A stretch of DNA of 20,596 nucleotides from Chara braunii (taxonomy: Eukaryota > Streptophyta > Charophyceae > Charales > Characeae), in contig BFEA01000332.1 of NCBI GenBank assembly GCA_003427395.1, positions 1,155,872-1,176,467 on the forward strand, given 5' to 3'. Below the pieces are notes generated by a model. That model was not told where the DNA came from. It saw only the letters and a list, made by a program, of their open reading frames with translations, and made no database searches. The position numbers were made by a program, and so were the translations under genes. Positions 1 through 7,310 of the stretch are shown piece by piece. Every line of letters starts with the position of its first letter. Position 1 is the stretch's first letter.

Positions 1-586
1 GGTGCTAGTGAATCATGCTCATTGGCTTTGAGTTGGCGGGACTCATCGTCTCCAAACTAGAAACTGGCAATTACGATGACTTTATATCCACCTTCTAGCC
101 ACTTTAATAACAGGTCCAGGCTTACGAGGTAAAGTTACAGTTTTTTTGTTTTGACAATAAAATAGTGCTTGGGGGAATGATTTGGAAAATGACAATTTAT
201 AGTCGTTTGGCCCGCTTGACATGACAGATGAGCTCTGCTCTGAGGGCCACGCGTAAGGCATGTGAATCTGGGTACTCATGACGGGCGGACCATAGTCCTA
301 ATATTTCAAGGCATGTGTGGTTGGGTGATTGATGGGGAAAAGGCAATGTACCCTGAGGGAGATCGCTTACCTCCTCGTAAAATTTCTGGTAGATGGAGAT
401 TAATCTAATGATAGATTAAGGTTAATCGAATAGTGATTTTGTATTAGGCAGCCCTCAGTAAGACCGTGGGGTCCATATTTCTGTTATCTCATGCTTGACG
501 AGTTGCTTACCCAATAGTCCTTTCATACCTAGATCATCCAAGAGTCACCCGTCTCGAGTTGGTGATCTGATGTAGCGAGAATTCCT
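1..586. other. Intergenic stretch, nothing recognised
   Basis: No convincing reading frame, repeat or RNA gene is visible. The open frames here are short and lack any recognisable domain. The only local structure is ordinary AT-rich sequence, including a doubled run around the word AATCTAATGATAGATTAAGG near 400-422. Confidence 0.5.
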
Positions 587-841
587 ATGGACAGCAGCAA
601 CACAGTTAGAGTCTCCTGCTCGTTGTATCAGAGCGTTGAAGAGGCCTGGAGGGAGGGTGCAGTTGAGGAGTACAATCAACAGACTACTATGATGATGGAA
701 CATGCACTGGCCCTCGTGAGAAATCATACAAAAATCGAGTACACATACTACCTGCACGATAAGAACGACAGACTATGTGCCACCATAACTTATGTGGGTA
801 CTATCGAGGAAGCAAGGAGGACTGTTGGCAGCCATCAGTGA
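587..841 (+). CDS. Hypothetical protein, probable 5' exon (84 codons)
   Basis: I do not recognise the family. The frame opens with ATG at 587, after an in-frame TGA about 24 nt upstream. It has a balanced, globular-looking composition unlike the low-complexity frames elsewhere: an acidic stretch (EEAWREGAVEEY), then hydrophobic and charged alternation (EHALALV, KIEYTYYLHDKNDR, TITYVGTIEEARR). There is no signal peptide or membrane segment. It can stop at TGA 839-841. However, a good donor-like site (CA|GTGAGC) overlaps that stop at 837/838. Splicing from there to an AG at 1206-1207 joins this frame in phase to the open frame downstream, giving one two-exon gene. The intervening 370 nt contains small AATCAGTT repeats and no frame. 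The two-exon model is inference; a stand-alone 84-residue peptide is the alternative. Confidence 0.45.
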   Translation: MDSSNTVRVSCSLYQSVEEAWREGAVEEYNQQTTMMMEHALALVRNHTKIEYTYYLHDKNDRLCATITYVGTIEEARRTVGSHQ

Positions 842-884
842 GCGTTTAGCCTCTTTTGTTGCAGCTCACTTATCCGGACATTGA

Positions 885-990
885 CCAATCATCTTATCAG
901 CAATCAATCATCAGCAGTCAGTTACTGGTGATCAGTTTCTAGCAATCAGTTCCAGCAATCAACTTCCTGCAATCAGTTGGGTAACCAGTT
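885..990. repeat. Degenerate AATCAGTT/CAATCA direct repeats in putative intron
   Basis: Between the two coding segments the word CAATCA or ATCAGTT, often preceded by AG or TG, recurs about seven times within 110 nt (for example 899-906, 932-938, 944-951, 955-962, 970-977). It looks like a short decayed tandem repeat and has no coding potential in any frame. Confidence 0.4.
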
Positions 991-1207
991 CTCCAGGACC
1001 ATCTGATCAGCTTGTACTGGCAAGAGTACTCATGAGCACAGTTCAGTCTACGCAGGTCAGTGAGTCAGTGTTGGCCAGCCTCAACTAGTTTTCATGCAAA
1101 GAGGCATTCCGTTATCGGTATGTTAGTGTCATTGGTTTCAGACAGGGAGATCTGTCAATCTTCGTTGTCTAGACCTGTTTTGTTGATGGTACTATCCACG
1201 ATCTGAG

Positions 1208-1720
1208 GCCTTACCTGAAGAAGGGCAAAGAGACTCATGAGTTTTTCGATCCAGTGTGGATCTCAGCCACCGAATATCTTGAGCAGAGAGAGAGGGAGCT
1301 CGATGAGAGCGGCACAACGTTGATTCGCAGCTTCGGGCCGATGCTTTATACTGACTATCCTAGGCTTCCAGCCCCTTCTCCTCTCACTGATGGCACGAGT
1401 TGGTTGGAAGTGATTGGTTTGGCAAAGAGGTACATCTCTCCAGCGGTGATCGACGTTGAGGCACTGACCAAGCCCACCGAGTATCCCTACCTCAAACGGG
1501 GAGTCTTCTCAGTGGACGGGCTGCCTACATTGTGGGAGGAGTTTTGCTCCATGGTTAACTACCGTGTCATGTGCCTCGGATGGTCATGCTCAGAGCTTGC
1601 TGGCTTCAGGTGGCATTTTATCACGAAGCCTCAGTCTCAGATTGTACGTGGGCGTGGGTCTCGGCACCAGAGAAGATCATTGAAAAGAGGTTGAGAGAGA
1701 CTGACCAGAGGGATGAGTAA
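1208..1720 (+). CDS. Hypothetical protein, probable 3' exon with C-terminal frameshift
   Basis: I do not recognise the family. The frame is open from just after a TAG at 1170-1172 and runs to TGA at 1692-1694. It encodes a soluble-looking protein with aromatic, charged text (EFFDPVWISATEYLEQRERELDE, then LPTLWEEFCSMVNYRVMCLGW). A GTG at 1254 is the only start-like codon near the 5' end, which argues for an exon rather than a complete gene. The last 15 residues in this frame are suddenly arginine-rich. The other forward frame over the same bases (from about 1649 to TAA at 1718-1720) instead reads WAWVSAPEKIIEKRLRETDQ, a natural-looking helical tail. I therefore infer a 1- or 2-nt indel between about 1600 and 1650, either a real lesion or an assembly error. 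Spliced in phase to the 587 exon, it would make a protein of about 250 residues. No paralogue is visible in the window. Confidence 0.45.
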
Positions 1721-2097
1721 GGATTCTTGAGAGGTGCTGACCACGCTCGTTTATGTGTACTTTCTGAGATTATTATGAGTTTCCATTCTTCCCTCATTCA
1801 ATTGCCCTTGTCTTTGCTCGAGTCAGTCAGTCTTATTTTCTGCATTATTCTTGCTTGATGATTGCCTTTGTGGATGTTTTGTCACAGTTCTCAAAATCAG
1901 ATTGACGTAATTGATGCATGCATAGCACCCCGTAATTTTATGATTATTATTTGCATAATTCTCTGCTGTTCCGAATCAAAATAAAATATTCCTAAGGCCG
2001 GGGACCGGCGAAGACCGCAATCGAAGGGTCTCGCTCGAAGCCGGACGCACACTACAGGAAGGGATTTGCATTATTTAATTTATTTTATTTATTGCAA
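1721..2097. other. Non-coding spacer with small GC hairpin
   Basis: This is AT-rich sequence with no frame. A 5-bp perfect stem with a 3-nt loop (GCCGG-GGA-CCGGC) lies at 1997-2009. A TTATTTAATTTATTTTATT-like tract at about 2070-2095 abuts the point where the gag frame on the minus strand loses coding sense. That tract may mark the truncation edge of the retroelement. Confidence 0.4.
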
Positions 2098-3294
2098 TCA
2101 CATACAAAATCCTGCGTGACAGCCTGTTGGCTTTCCGGTCGCCCGAAGTGGCTCGGCTGGAAAAAGTGTAACACCGCCACGCAGGCGCGCGGAGAGGTGA
2201 CCCACCCACGTGTCAGGTGGAGCGCCCATGAGCTGGAGGGTGTGGGTGGCAAACTGTAGCCACCAAGACATGCGTATGCCTGTACCGTCATACAAGGCAA
2301 TGTCCGTCAAGCGGACGAGTGGTGCGCCACCGTTTTGGTGGCGAGGGGATCGAGAAGCAGAGGCTTGCGCCACGACTGAGGAAGTTGGTGCAGGTCATGG
2401 AGAAAGGGGCGCAGCTGACTGTGCGTCCGAGCTGCATGAGGGAGCGGCGGGGGCAACAGCGGCAAGCTGCAAGGGAGTTGCGGTAGAAGAGGTCGCAGCA
2501 ACTGTGGGAATATGAAGAAGGTAGGATGGGGCTGGATAGGGTGCAGGGCGAGGGAAGCGAGCCTGCATGGAAGGAAGGGTAGAGGAAGGAGGGGGTGCGC
2601 CCGAAGGCGCGGCCACCTGTGAGGGTGGGGGTGGCTGAAGGCGTAAGAGGGCGAGGTCGGCCCGGGTCTGGGCAAGCTCGTCCTCGAGATGTTGGATGTA
2701 GATCGAGCGAGGAGTGGTAGGAGGATGAGTGGGGGAGGTGGACGTACGAGCGGCGCGGGGCATCCCAGAGGGGGAAGAGCCAGGTGGCGCTGTGGTCGTG
2801 CGAAGGGGAAAGAGAAGCGGGGCACCCGGAAAAGTTGAGACCATGGTAGCAGGTTGTGGTCCCGTGGCCGTAGTGACCGGAATCTGGGCGGGTGCACCCG
2901 TAGACTGAGGGAGGGTCTGACTTATGGCGGCCGTCGAGCTAGGGGCGTGGACGGTCATCAAGATGTTCGGGTCGGGGGCAGCGGAGGAAGAAGCTTCACC
3001 ATGGCCACCCCGTCGGAGGGCTGGGGACCCGAACGGGGAGCCAGGAGAAGAGAGACAGTCAGGAGATGAAGGACAGGCAGCGTGATGGAGTTGCTGCATG
3101 CCGACGGTAAGGGTCGTCACCTGCGCCTGTAACGGCATGAGGATCGTGAGTTGTGTCTAAATGGGCGCGAGGAGGGAGGTGAGAAGGGTATGCAGATCCC
3201 CCTGGGGCTGCTGGCCCTAGATCGCCGGCACGGGTGTGGAGCCCGGTGCCGTGGTCGTCACCGCATCGGCGACGTGTGACACACCGTCGGCCAT
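2098..3294 (-). pseudogene. Retrotransposon gag-like polyprotein, broken by three in-frame stops
   Basis: A single reading frame of 399 codons runs from ATG at 3294 to TGA at 2098. It is interrupted only by TAG (3217-3219), TAG (3157-3159) and TGA (2395-2397), with no frameshift. In order: a short N-terminus (MADGVSHVADAVTTTAPGS); a leucine-rich stretch at about residues 30-70; a long Pro/Ser/Thr/Ala-rich linker; a coiled-coil-like segment at about residues 198-219 (IQHLEDELAQTRADLALLRL); more proline-rich linker; and at about 327-375 a capsid-like block with LYDGTG, paired Trp, a QF pair and LSARLRGG. That last block resembles the YDGTG...W...F...W...L..RLRG pattern of plant Ty3-type gag capsids. 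The match is from pattern memory, so Ty3 rather than another LTR class is an inference. The frame ends before any zinc knuckle or pol domain. Confidence 0.6.
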
Positions 3295-3478
3295 AGGGAG
3301 GTACGGGCTGGAATGGAGGGGGCCAGAGAAGGTCCGCGTGAGTGAAGGGTGTAGGGGGGGTTCCGCAGTAGACAGCGACGGACGGCGCTAACAAGGCAAG
3401 CGCGGGCGCCGTCAAAGGGGGAAGGGTGGTTCGGGTCCAGGGTGCCCGAAGAGGACGGGGAAGTAGGGGGGTTTGAAG

Positions 3479-3517
3479 AAACCCTAAACCCTATAAAAAC
3501 CCTAAGAAAACCCTAAC
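3479..3517. promoter_or_regulatory. Cluster of telo-box / interstitial telomere-like motifs
   Basis: Four CCCTAAA/CCCTA-type units occur in 39 nt, with variant spacers (AAACCCTAAACCCTATAAAA, then ACCCTAAG and AACCCTAACC). These match the plant-type telomeric unit and the telo-box found in many plant promoters and 5' UTRs. On the minus strand they read TTAGGGTTT and lie about 185 nt upstream of the gag ATG, inside the element's leader. There are too few units, with unequal spacing, for a telomere array. Confidence 0.65.
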
Positions 3518-3544
3518 CGGAGTTTGAGTGGTTCGGGTAGGGTA

Positions 3545-3725
3545 CCGGTGACCTAATCAAGAAAATAAAATAGCAAGCATAGAGGGGAAGGCGGGAGAAA
3601 AATAAATAAACAGCGAGATTTCAAGAGAAACATAAAAATAAATAACGAAATAAATAGATAATAAAAATAATTAAAAAAATATGGAAATAAAATATGAAGA
3701 GAGAAATAATATTTATTTTTTTATA
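3545..3725. repeat. A-rich AAATAA/AAATAG low-complexity tract
   Basis: Long A-rich text is built from AAATAA, AAATAAATAG and AAAATAATT units, with almost no C. It is non-coding in all frames. It continues in the same style after a GGCAGCA-box unit (3776-3860, 3905-3960) and again as (ATAG/ATAA)n at 4135-4170. Confidence 0.6.
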
Positions 3726-3730
3726 ATTTT

Positions 3731-3773
3731 CGGCAGCATTTCCCTAACCCTCATGGGGTCAAGAATGTGCCAA
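3731..3773 (-). repeat. GGCAGCA-box repeat, copy 1
   Basis: CGGCAGCATTTCCCTAACCC followed by TCATGGGGTCAAGAATGTGCC. The same ~43-nt unit recurs at 4221-4263 and 4295-4339. On the minus strand its core reads GAAATGCTGCC, the box that also heads the tandem units at 6.6-7.3 kb. Confidence 0.6.
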
Positions 3774-3862
3774 GGGGAAAGGAGAGACCAAGATAAGCAC
3801 ACTAGGTTTCAAACTACCGCAAATTAAAATTTTAGAAAATAAATAAAGAAATAATAAATAAA

Positions 3863-4135
3863 CTAGGCTACCAGAGTGGTCCGGGGTCACTTGCCCGGCC
3901 GGGCCAAAAATAATTAAAAAAATAAAAATAAAAAAATTATCTTTAAATTTTATTTTATTTTCTAAATTTGGTGCAGAATTTCGATGTGATCCTAAGGCAA
4001 AAGTTGTTCAGCGTATTTTTCTGCATAACATAGTTTTTTTCCGGATTTTTTTTTNTTTTTTTTTTTTGCTGGGACCTTCCCGGGTCCTTGCACGGGCTGG
4101 CCACCGGGACCCGGGCGGCCCGGCTGGTAGCCTAG
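3863..4135. repeat. Inverted repeat with 12-bp perfect ends and GC-rich shoulders
   Basis: CTAGGCTACCAG at 3863-3874 is exactly inverted as CTGGTAGCCTAG at 4124-4135. The inner shoulders are also GC-rich and partly complementary (GGTCCGGGGTCAC...GGCCGGGCC against GGCCACCGGGACCCGGGCGG). AAATAA tracts lie outside both ends. The interior (3910-4060) is AT-rich, contains the unresolved base at 4055, and has no frame. It could be a small foldback insertion in the retroelement leader. Confidence 0.5.
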
Positions 4136-4220
4136 TAAATAAATAGATAGATAAATAAATAAGTAAATAAGTGGATGAGGAGGTGGAGAGAAATGGAGTA
4201 GCTGATTTTTCAAAAATTTT

Positions 4221-4339
4221 GGCAGCATTTCGTTACCCCCATGAGGTCGAAGTGTGCCGAAAAATACTAAATAAGAGAAAAAAAAAAAAAAATTGGCAGC
4301 ACTTCGTTACCCCCACGGGGTCAAAATGTGTGCCGAAAG
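4221..4339 (-). repeat. GGCAGCA-box repeat, copies 2 and 3 in tandem
   Basis: Two units start at 4221 and 4295, 74 nt apart. Each reads TTGGCAGCAYTTCGTTACCC, then CCAYGRGGTC and TGTGCCGAAA. They are separated by an A-run. Reverse-complemented, the core becomes GAAATGCTGCCAAAATTTTT, nearly identical to the core of the plus-strand array at 6575-7310. Confidence 0.65.
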
Positions 4340-4399
4340 CAAGAGAGACGAACTTCTAATCAGATTTAAGGAGGCCGCAAGGAAATTCGAATTTTCATA

Positions 4400-4894
4400 A
4401 TAAGTTAAAAAAAAAAAAAAAAATCAAAAAATGAGAAAAGAGAGGGGGAAGAACATAATTCAAAATTTTTGGAAAAAAGAGGAAAGATAAATCAAAAGAA
4501 AGATAGAAAGAAGAAGAATAGAAAAATTTGAAGTAGGGGGGAAAGGAAATGAAAAGTGAAGGAGAAGAGAGAGAAATAGGTGGGAGAGAGAAAAAGATGG
4601 AAGTGGGAGGTAGAGGGATGATGTGGTGGTAGTTGGGGGAGAGAATGGGGGAGAGAGGGATGGGGAAAGGTGGAGAGGGATCAAGAAGCAAAGAAAAAAG
4701 GAGGAGGAAGGAAAAAAAAAAAATGAAGAAAAGAAAGTAAAAGAGTGGGTGGTGGGAGAAAGGGTGGGGTGGGGAAGGTAAAAAGAGGAGGGAAAAAAGG
4801 CAGTGGAAGGTGAGGGAAAGAGAAGGGGTGAGTAAGAGGAGAGAGGAGAGGTAGGGAAGGTGGGTTAGTAAAGAGAGAGGAGAGAGAGATGATA
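4400..4894. repeat. Long purine-rich block, nearly free of cytosine
   Basis: The plus strand is almost all A and G, with scattered T. From 4494 to 4894 (401 nt) I count only three cytosines (4682, 4689, 4801). The run 4494-4681 (188 nt) has none. The open frames on the minus strand here are Ser/Pro/Phe/Leu-only translations of a polypyrimidine tract, not proteins. Mirror-type purine tracts of this length can form triplex DNA. On the minus strand, the sense of the putative retroelement, this would be a polypyrimidine leader. Confidence 0.75.
4747..4774 (+). other. Canonical G-quadruplex motif
   Basis: Five G-runs of 3 to 4 lie within 28 nt (GGG, GGG, GGG, GGGG, GGGG) with loops of 4, 5, 1 and 1 nt. 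This satisfies the G3+N1-7 pattern. It lies inside the purine block. Confidence 0.6.
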
Positions 4895-4950
4895 CCTTGC
4901 CCTTAATGTCTCCAAGGGCACAAGGTATACCAAGACCATGAGGGTCTTGG
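4892..4950. other. Two adjacent stem-loops at the edge of the purine block
   Basis: The first pairs ATACCTTGCCCTT (4892-4904) with AAGGG-ca-CAAGGTAT (4914-4928): 13 bp with a 2-nt bulge and a 9-nt loop. The second pairs CCAAGACC (4930-4937) with GGTCTTGG (4943-4950): 8 bp, 5-nt loop. Only one base separates them. No poly-T follows on either strand, so they are not obvious Pol III terminators. Confidence 0.6.
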
Positions 4951-5105
4951 CCTTCACTGCAGCAGCCAACTGGAGGAGGAAGGGGGGGCTGAGATCTTGA
5001 TCAGCCCCTACCAGCAAATCCAGTGTGTGCTATGTAAGCAGGCCCTCACCACAGTAAAGCAGCCCCTGAGACAAGGGGTCTTCAAGTCCACAGCAAGCTG
5101 CCGTC

Positions 5106-5194
5106 GGGGGGGAGGGGGGGGCCAAATAACAGCCCGGTTGTTGCTGCCCTGCGGGCGCTCGCTGCTCGCCGGCAGGGGGGGGCGGGGGGGGGGG
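5106..5194 (+). other. Paired poly-G tracts
   Basis: G7-A-G8 at 5106-5121 and G8-C-G11 at 5175-5194, both G-quadruplex-capable. The second is followed directly by ATAAATAG, a TATA-like word. The open frames across here are Gly/Arg-rich translations of the G-runs. I see no gene. Confidence 0.5.
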
Positions 5195-5276
5195 ATAAAT
5201 AGCCAGCACGACACCTCTTCAACACGAGTGTACCATACTACAAAATCATGCATACACTGTGGCAGGTGTGTTATGA

Positions 5277-5341
5277 GGATCGCTACGCATGCGCATAGCC
5301 CAGCAGGTACCTGGGTTCAAACCCCAGCAGCAGCAAGATCC
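5277..5341 (+). ncRNA. tRNA-like / SINE-type segment lacking an anticodon arm
   Basis: A perfect T-arm is present: CTGGG (5311-5315), loop TTCAAAC, CCCAG (5323-5327), giving a B box GGTTCAAACCC. An A-box match TAGCCCAGCAGG (5296-5307; TRGCNNARYNGG) lies only 6 nt upstream, so no anticodon arm can fit. GGATC (5277-5281) can pair with GATCC (5337-5341), and GCT with AGC, as an acceptor-like stem. This is either a tRNA with its middle deleted or the Pol III head of a tRNA-derived SINE. It is not a functional tRNA. CAG-rich sequence follows (CAGCAGCAGCA), with no clear SINE tail. Confidence 0.5.
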
Positions 5342-5524
5342 CGAATCTTGATAACATAAATCCGGGAGCGAGGCGGGGAAAGGCAGCGGGGCATGCGTGC
5401 GCGTGCGGCGGCCTTGGCCTTGGCGCTTGCGCGAACGCGCTCGTGATGACACATGTTTTTTTCGCCACGTATCACGTCCGGCTGTAGATTCTTTTTTCCC
5501 CCGTTTTCGTCGAAAAAGGGCCTA

Positions 5525-5563
5525 AAAACAACCAAAAACCCGCCTGTCGGGTTTTGTTGTTTT
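5525..5563 (-). other. Strong stem-loop just downstream of the primer-binding site
   Basis: AAAACAACCAAAAACCCG (5525-5542) pairs with CGGGTTTTGTTGTTTT (5548-5563): a 16-bp stem with a 2-nt bulge and a 5-nt loop. On the minus strand it lies about 43 nt after the primer-binding site. LTR retroelements often carry dimerisation or packaging hairpins at this place. Its role here is inferred from position only. Confidence 0.6.
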
Positions 5564-5605
5564 TCCAGCTGTACGGGGTGGTGGGTGGGGGCGGGGAACG
5601 TTCCC

Positions 5606-5620
5606 GCTCCGATACCAATG
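5606..5620 (-). promoter_or_regulatory. Primer-binding site (initiator-Met tRNA type) and LTR end
   Basis: On the minus strand the sequence reads CTACA-T-TGGTATCGGAGC. TGGTATCRGAGC is the plant iMet-tRNA complement with one change (A to G) in 12 positions. It starts one base after a CA dinucleotide, as expected at the 3' end of a 5' LTR. It points the same way as the gag frame at 3294-2098. The LTR would occupy plus-map positions above 5619. Confidence 0.55.
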
Positions 5621-5799
5621 TAGCGGACCCACTAGGCGTGGTGCTCCGCCTGGGATAATGATGGAAATGGAGGATGAGGGAGGAGCAAAATGGCACAGCG
5701 CAGCTCCCACGCAAGACTTCAGCGCACGTACTTCAAAACTGCGCGAATGTAGAATGAGAGAGAAAACAGACAACAACTCGGGTATACCTCAGCGAACTG

Positions 5800-5935
5800 A
5801 CGGGACTGGACTGGACTGGCAGGTACCGACAGAGGTACCGACCTGAACTGGACTGCCCCGAATAGAACACAGGCCTGTGAAAACAGGCCAAGGGGNTGGT
5901 CTCACAGGCCAACCAGAGGTCCGCAACACCATGTG
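5800..5935. repeat. Short tandem and interspersed repeats (ACTGG, AGGTACCGAC, ACAGGCC)
   Basis: GGACTGGACTGGACTGG at about 5803-5819 is followed by two copies of AGGTACCGAC (5821-5840) and then by three ACAGGCC words (5870-5910). The unresolved base at 5896 lies in the last group. This is within the expected LTR of the minus-strand element. No open frame of note is present. Confidence 0.5.
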
Positions 5936-5939
5936 ACTT

Positions 5940-6574
5940 TAGGCACAGACCAAGAAAAAGAAACATATGCGGATATCAAAACAAGAATGAAGTAGTGTTA
6001 GTCACTATGCATTAGCAGAAGTAGGAATAAATTAAACCTTTGTATAAGTTCGGATTAAAATCTCTATTGTCTATTAGTTGCATGAGCGCACATATATTTT
6101 CTGAATATTTAATTAAGAAGGAGATAATAGATCAAGTTTTTTTAGTACTCATTAGACCCAGAAAACAAGACACGGAGAAGCAGACTGATATATGAAAATA
6201 AAAAGTTGACAAAAACCATAATTCTCGCTCAGATGAATACCAGATAATTTTACAAGTGTAAAAAAAATAGCTAGTAATGGTTGAGTTAGACTTTGTTTCT
6301 AAGTTGAATGATCTCGTTTTACAACCTATGTAAGTTGGGTATAAGGGATAAATCATTGAAAGACTATGAACAATTGTTGACAAGGTTTAACCTTAGGACT
6401 AGGGGAGAATACTTACCATTTTGGCTTGGACTTGCATGTAGTTGAGTGAAAGTTTTGCTTCGTCTGAGTTTCAGTTTGATAGGTAGTTGCTTTAATTTGC
6501 TCGTTATATGCTAGAGCTATAAGAGTTGATTAAATTCCTGCATTTTTTTAGCTATCATTTTTTTACTCAAGTCA
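5940..6574. other. AT-rich spacer, nothing recognised
   Basis: There is no repeat, RNA gene or credible reading frame. The open frame at 6132-6383 on the minus strand is AT-driven, with no domain. Confidence 0.5.
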
Positions 6575-7310
6575 GTTCTCACATTTTCTGGGATCATTTT
6601 TTATACTTGGCTTTGTATAAATTTAAGAAAGTTACTTTCTCTACGGGAAGAGCTGCCAAAATTTTTACAAAACCAAGTAGTTAATGAAATTCTGGTTTTT
6701 CAAAGTCCAACTTTAAGTTACTTTCTCTACGGGAAGCGCTGCCAATATTTCTACAAAACCAATTAGTTAATTAAATTCCAACTTTTGTTTAAGTTTTATA
6801 TCCGGCTTAGTAAAAATCATGAAAGTTTTCCTTTCTATAAGAAATTTTGCCCAAAGTTTTGTTAATTCAATGAATTAGACAAAATTTGATTTTCATAAGT
6901 CGGAATCATTTCAGATTCTGTATTTAGCTTTGTATGAATTTTGAAATGACACTTCTCTAGGGGAAGTGCTGCCAAAATTTTTGCAAATCTAAGGACTTAG
7001 TAAATTTTTGTCTTGGCAGGAATTTAAAGTCTCATTTCGAGTTTTTATGTGACTTAGTATAAATTTGAGAAGTCTACTTCTCTAAAGGAGATGCTGCATA
7101 AAGTTTTACTAATTTAAAGAGTTAGACAAAACTTAACTTTATAGTGTTAAGGATCATTTCAGTTTTCATATTCGGACGAATATAAATTATGAGAAGGTAC
7201 TTTCCCTACGGGAACCGCTGCCAAAATTTTCTTAGTTAAGATAAGTTAGATTATATTCTGACAGAAAAGATTCTAGCGATTCACGTTGTGTAGGGGAGAT
7301 ACTGACGAAT
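6575..7310 (+). repeat. Degenerate ~120-bp tandem array with GCTGCC core
   Basis: Six to seven related units follow each other. The unit reads approximately TCATTTCAG-TTT...GGCTTTGTATAAATTT-GAAAGTTACTTTCTCTACGGGAAG-GCTGCC-AAAATTTTT-CAAA...TTAG. Core positions are 6652-6657, 6738-6743, 6847-6852 (TTGCCC), 6968-6973, 7093-7097 (GCTGC), 7217-7222 and a faint one near 7302. Spacing is 86, 109, 121, 125, 124 and about 85 nt. No frame spans it. Such arrays can be LTR sub-repeats or a young satellite. The box also occurs, inverted, at 3731-4339, so it is a shared dispersed motif. Confidence 0.7.

Larger units (their letters stand above)
2098..5620 (-). mobile_element. Candidate 5' part of an LTR retrotransposon (PBS, leader, gag), decayed
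   Basis: Three things line up on the minus strand in the order expected of an LTR retrotransposon: a CTACA end and primer-binding site at 5606-5620, a leader of 2.3 kb, and a gag frame starting at 3294. The leader is unusually long. It contains what look like later insertions or expansions: a tRNA-like segment, G-runs, a purine block and A/T tetranucleotide tracts. No protease, reverse transcriptase or integrase is present, because coding ends at about 2098, so the copy is 3'-truncated. The LTR would lie above 5619 on the plus map, but I could not find its outer TG end or a second LTR. It is possible that the PBS and the gag belong to different insertions. Confidence 0.4.

Noticed and set aside
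2307-2897. 196-codon Pro/Leu/Arg-rich frame on the minus strand.
   Set aside because: It is an alternate-frame shadow of the gag-like frame. It breaks the coiled-coil and capsid-like text, which the other frame keeps continuous.
3479-3517. True telomere end or interstitial telomere array.
   Set aside because: There are only about four units with irregular spacers; a telo-box cluster fits better.
4395-4691. 98- and 74-codon minus-strand frames, Ser/Pro/Phe/Leu-only.
   Set aside because: These are direct translations of the polypyrimidine strand of a cytosine-depleted block and have no protein-like composition.
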